In this document: positions 38,152 through 41,735 of the stretch, in pieces
Numbering within the stretch: position 1 is the stretch's first letter
Layout: every line of letters starts with the position of its first letter
NCBI GenBank assembly: GCA_015490315.1
Contig: WFYB01000218.1
Coordinates: 1 to 41,735, forward strand
Reading direction: 5' to 3'
DNA length: 41,735 nt
Source: Sulfurovum sp.
GTDB taxonomy: Bacteria > Campylobacterota > Campylobacteria > Campylobacterales > Sulfurovaceae
Notes under the pieces: generated by a model
Database searches by the model: none
What the model was told of the DNA's origin: nothing
What the model saw: the letters and a program-made list of their open reading frames with translations, nothing else
Program-made: the position numbers and the translations under genes

Positions 38152-38621
38152 TGGCAAATGAAAAAAGAGTAATTTCAGTCATCGTTATGAATGAGAGTTC
38201 CGTTCTTGCGCGTATTACCTCGATGTTCGCGGCACGTGGATACAATATCGAGTCTTTGACCGTAGCACCTATCCCGGATTCGGATATGTCCCATATCACG
38301 ATCGCAACCAACGGCTCGTCAAAGGTAATGGAGCAGATCACCAAGCAACTGCACAAGCTCATCCCGGTCTACAAGGTGATCGAGCATGAAGAGATGGTCG
38401 AAAAAGAGATGGTACTGGCGAAGTTCCCGATCGCGGAGAATCTTGCAGATATCTCGGTACTCGCTTCTGCTTATAACGGCGGTGTCGTCAATGTCGGCAA
38501 AGAGATGATCATTGTCATGGCTGCCGACGAACCCAAGCGTGTCAAACACTTCATCGAAGCGGCACAGCGTTACAACCCCTGTGAGATCATCCGCGGCGGT
38601 GTGGTTGCTATTGAACGGTAA
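38151..38621 (+). CDS. ilvH: Acetolactate synthase small subunit
   Basis: ISVIVMNESSVLARITSMFAARGYNIESLTVAPIPDSDMSHITI ACT domain. Confidence 0.96.
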   Translation: MANEKRVISVIVMNESSVLARITSMFAARGYNIESLTVAPIPDSDMSHITIATNGSSKVMEQITKQLHKLIPVYKVIEHEEMVEKEMVLAKFPIAENLADISVLASAYNGGVVNVGKEMIIVMAADEPKRVKHFIEAAQRYNPCEIIRGGVVAIER

Positions 38622-38663
38622 TCTTTAGGGCAACCACAAGGGATTGCTCCTACAGAGATTTAA

Positions 38664-38694
38664 ATTCATTCCTATACTCTATATAGGAATGAAT
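38664..38694. repeat. Perfect 13-bp inverted repeat hairpin
   Basis: attcattcctata-ctcta-tataggaatgaat; no downstream T-tract. Confidence 0.9.
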
Positions 38695-38729
38695 ACGATG
38701 AGATCAATAATACCCTTTATACAAGGACA

Positions 38730-39695
38730 ATGATGACCTACACACTCTCCCAAATCGCAGAAAAGCTCCAGATAGATTTTCAAGGTACAGATAAGCAGAT
38801 CGATGGTATCCATACACTCAGTGAAGCGACACCAACCCAGTTGAGCTTTTTCAATGACAGCAAATATGCCTCACAGCTCTCTACCACCAAAGCGGCTGCG
38901 GTGTTGATAGATAAGGCGCATGCACCGATGTTGCCAGAAGGGACGATCGCGCTTGTTACTGACGAACCCTATCTGAAGCTCGCAGCTGCATCCAGGCTCT
39001 TTGCGCATGACGTGACAGCCCATCGGTCAGAGCCAATTTGTGGGAACGGGTGCGATATCGATCCTTCTATTGTCTTTGGCAAAGGGGTAACGATCGGAGA
39101 TAATGTCACGATCCTTGCAGGCTGCTATATCGGCGATGATGTGACGATCGCTTCAAACACCCTCATCCATCCTAATGTAACCCTCTACCACGGTACTTCG
39201 GTCGGTGAGCGTGTTATTATTCACAGTGGTACCGTCATCGGTTGTGACGGGTACGGTTTTGCCCATACCAAAACCGGTGAACATGTCAAAATCTACCAAA
39301 ATGGCAATGTGATCATTGAAGAGGATGTTGAGATCGGCGCGAACTGTACAATAGACAGAGCGGTCTTTGGATCAACGATCATCCGAAAGGGCACGAAGCT
39401 GGACAATCTCATACAGATCGCGCATAACTGTGATGTGGGAGCACATACGTTGATGGCGGCACAGGTCGGGCTGGCAGGATCGACCACGCTTGGCCGCAAT
39501 GTGGTCATGGGAGGGCAGAGTGCTACCGCAGGGCATCTGCATGTCGGAGACTTCGCAACTATCGCGGGTAAAGGCGGTGTGACCAAGTCCCTCGAGGGCG
39601 GTAAAACCTATGCAGGATTCCCTGCCATAGAGATCAAACTCTGGCGTAAGATGCAGGCAGCTTTGATGCGTCTGGTCAAATCCAAACAAATGTAG
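38730..39695 (+). CDS. lpxD: UDP-3-O-(3-hydroxyacyl)glucosamine N-acyltransferase
   Basis: [34 protein letters not shown] and hexapeptide repeats; [33 protein letters not shown]. Confidence 0.95.
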   Translation: MMTYTLSQIAEKLQIDFQGTDKQIDGIHTLSEATPTQLSFFNDSKYASQLSTTKAAAVLIDKAHAPMLPEGTIALVTDEPYLKLAAASRLFAHDVTAHRSEPICGNGCDIDPSIVFGKGVTIGDNVTILAGCYIGDDVTIASNTLIHPNVTLYHGTSVGERVIIHSGTVIGCDGYGFAHTKTGEHVKIYQNGNVIIEEDVEIGANCTIDRAVFGSTIIRKGTKLDNLIQIAHNCDVGAHTLMAAQVGLAGSTTLGRNVVMGGQSATAGHLHVGDFATIAGKGGVTKSLEGGKTYAGFPAIEIKLWRKMQAALMRLVKSKQM

Positions 39696-39755
39696 CATTT
39701 GACATTTCCAGCTTTGTGGTATAATCTTCCTAAACTATACTATAAGGAGAACAGA

Positions 39756-39986
39756 ATGAGCGGTAAAGTAACACCAATCGAAGAGATGCACCTAAGCGGT
39801 ACCAAAGATGGCAAGATCACAGTGACAACAATCGAGGAGCCGTACGGACCAAAGAGTGAAAATGTAGTGAGTATCGGTATCTCACTTCAGGCAAATGCCG
39901 ATGAGCCGGACTGGAAAGTCCATATCCCCAAAGCCAATATCGATGCAGTGATCGAAGCATTACAAAAAGCAAAAGAGCATCTATAA
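39756..39986 (+). CDS. Small conserved-looking protein of unknown function
   Basis: 76 aa MSGKVTPIEEMHLSGTKDGKITVTTIEEPYGPKSENVVSIGISLQANADEPDWKVHIPKANIDAVIEALQKAKEHL with aaggaga RBS. Confidence 0.75.
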   Translation: MSGKVTPIEEMHLSGTKDGKITVTTIEEPYGPKSENVVSIGISLQANADEPDWKVHIPKANIDAVIEALQKAKEHL

Positions 39987-39998
39987 GAGCTCTGCCGT

Positions 39999-40451
39999 CT
40001 ATGATTCGGCGGCTTTCATCTCCTCATACTGCTTGAGTGCCCGGCTCAAGAGGTCAGGATCGGGTATCTTCCTGCCCGCTATATATCCGATAATATTTCC
40101 CTCATCATCGACTTTCGGTTTGATCCAGACAAGTACATTGTAATATCTGCCGTCACTGCGCATATTTTTGACAAAGCCCTCCCAGTAGTTTCCGCCTTTT
40201 ATCGTCTCCCACATCTGTTTAAATGCAGCTTTGGGCATATCCGGATGTCGATTGATATTGTGCGGTGATCCGATGAGCTCCTCTTTGGTATAGCCGGTCA
40301 TCTCCCGAAACTTTCGGTTGGCATAGGTGATGATTCCTTTCGGATCGGTCTCCGTGATCATCACACCACCTTCGAACTTCATCTCTTCGTCGATCGGTTC
40401 GGGTCTTTTGATCTCTTTTCCGGTGATGATATTTTTGACAATTTTGCCCAT
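39999..40451 (-). CDS. PAS domain protein (Aer-like PAS)
   Basis: VMITETDPKGIITYANRKFREMTGYTKEELIGSPHNINRHPDMPKAAFKQMWETIKGGNYWEGFVKN. Confidence 0.9.
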   Translation of the reverse strand: MGKIVKNIITGKEIKRPEPIDEEMKFEGGVMITETDPKGIITYANRKFREMTGYTKEELIGSPHNINRHPDMPKAAFKQMWETIKGGNYWEGFVKNMRSDGRYYNVLVWIKPKVDDEGNIIGYIAGRKIPDPDLLSRALKQYEEMKAAES

Positions 40452-40809
40452 AGATAATTTCCTTCTTCAGAGACTATATGCCTCATCATAATATAGATAC
40501 TGTGCAATAGATATGGAAAATATATGAAGTATGGAAGAGAACGGCTCTATACTATACTTTATATATTGGCGGTCTGGCGAACTCAAGCGAGTTCCATGAC
40601 TTTCTGTCCCAGCTTCACAGCAGGTTTAGCTTTTTCAATACACGTATGGTAGCTGAAATCATAACAACCTAATCCTTAATGAATAATAAAAATAAGAAAA
40701 TATTATAATAAGAGAAAATCTATCTGATTACTCGGTATTCTTGTTATGCCCTCAGAATCTTTCACAGCAACTTTGCTACAATACGATAATACTAAGCTAA
40801 GGGGCATTT

Positions 40810-41735
40810 TTGTCTGTTAAAGAAACGATCAAATCACTTATCAAAGAGCGTATGCTGGTTATCGACGGTGCTATGGGTACCCAGATACAGGATCTCGATA
40901 TCCCTAAAGAAGCATGGGTCGATGACAAAGGTCAAGAACAGGAGGGATGTAACGAACTGCTCAATGCCACAGCACCCGATCTGATCGAGCGTATCCATAC
41001 ACGCTATGCGATGGCGGGCGCAGATCTTATCAAGACCAATACCTTTGGTACGATGCCTTGGGTACTCGATGAGTATCAGATGAGTGAACGTGCCTATGAG
41101 CTCTCCAAAAAGGGGGCGGCACTGGTCAAAAAGGTGTGTGAGGAGTATAGTACACCCCAACAGCCCCGTTTTGTGCTTGGTTCTATCGGGCCGGGGACGA
41201 AGCTTCCCTCACTGGGACATATCCATTATGATGAGATGTATGCCGGTTATAAAATCGTCACCGAAGGTTTGATCGACGGCGGATGTGATATCTTTTTGCT
41301 CGAGACCTGCCAGGATCCACTGCAGATCAAAGCGGCACTCCATGCCTGCCAGGATGCCAATGCCGCCAAGGGGACTGATCTGCCTATCATGGTCTCCGTC
41401 ACGATTGAACTGAGCGGTTCCATGCTTATCGGTACGGATGCAGCGACGATTGTTACCATACTCGAACCGTTTGATATCCTTTCACTCGGTCTCAACTGCG
41501 GTACCGGGCCCGATCAGGCGAAAAAGCATCTCAAAGTACTCAGCGAACTTTGTAATATACCGATCTCTATCCATGCCAATGCCGGCTTGCCGCAAAACCG
41601 CGGGGGGTATACCTACTATCCGATGGGACCCGATGAGTTTACCGAGAAACAGCTGGAGTTTACAGCATTTGACGGAGTGAGTTTCCTCGGAGGTTGCTGC
41701 GGTACGACCCCACAGCATATCCAGGCACTGAAAAA
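40810..41735 (+). CDS. metH: Methionine synthase, N-terminal homocysteine-binding domain (truncated by window end)
   Basis: Probable TTG start; SVKETIKSLIKERMLVIDGAMGTQIQDLDIPKEAW..., IKTNTFGT, LGSIGPGTKLPSLGH, GGCCGTTPQHI; absent from ORF track because it runs off the edge. Confidence 0.92.
   Translation, partial: MSVKETIKSLIKERMLVIDGAMGTQIQDLDIPKEAWVDDKGQEQEGCNELLNATAPDLIERIHTRYAMAGADLIKTNTFGTMPWVLDEYQMSERAYELSKKGAALVKKVCEEYSTPQQPRFVLGSIGPGTKLPSLGHIHYDEMYAGYKIVTEGLIDGGCDIFLLETCQDPLQIKAALHACQDANAAKGTDLPIMVSVTIELSGSMLIGTDAATIVTILEPFDILSLGLNCGTGPDQAKKHLKVLSELCNIPISIHANAGLPQNRGGYTYYPMGPDEFTEKQLEFTAFDGVSFLGGCCGTTPQHIQALK

Noticed and set aside
1-41735. tRNA/rRNA genes or prophage
   Set aside because: No tRNA-like cloverleaf with a GTTCGANNC arm, no rRNA signature and no phage structural or integrase genes were recognised by eye; a tRNAscan-SE/Infernal run would be needed to exclude them formally.

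Overview
The window looks like a Campylobacterota (Sulfurovum/Sulfurimonas-like) chromosome segment. Most of it is housekeeping: dsbD, cvfB-like, hemJ, truA, lptF-like, prepilin peptidase, uppS, coaBC, glmU, trmA, ilvA, ppx/gppA, ilvB/ilvH, lpxD and the 5' part of metH. No tRNA, rRNA, CRISPR array or intact transposase was recognised. The most interesting parts are: (1) a 272-bp intergenic element at 6823-7094 with a 34-bp imperfect terminal inverted repeat enclosing two stem-loops whose loops are complementary over 19 nt (possible kissing loops, or a MITE-like or RNA element); (2) an operon with two Fur-box-like palindromes encoding a porin, an exported FMN-binding protein with a flavinylation-type SGATLS motif and two small His-containing membrane proteins, with a convergent, overlapping ApbE gene, which may be a flavin-based extracytoplasmic electron-transfer module linked to iron; (3) an AT-rich block (about 21.8-28.4 kb) with a 7TMR-DISM histidine kinase and response regulator divergent from a 1112-aa FISUMP/PKD/FecR-like exported protein and a small lipoprotein; (4) a multiheme cytochrome with seven CXXCH motifs plus a possible degenerate eighth site; (5) several unexplained intergenic palindromes and a heptanucleotide tandem repeat. 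All homology calls come from reading the sequence; no database search was run.
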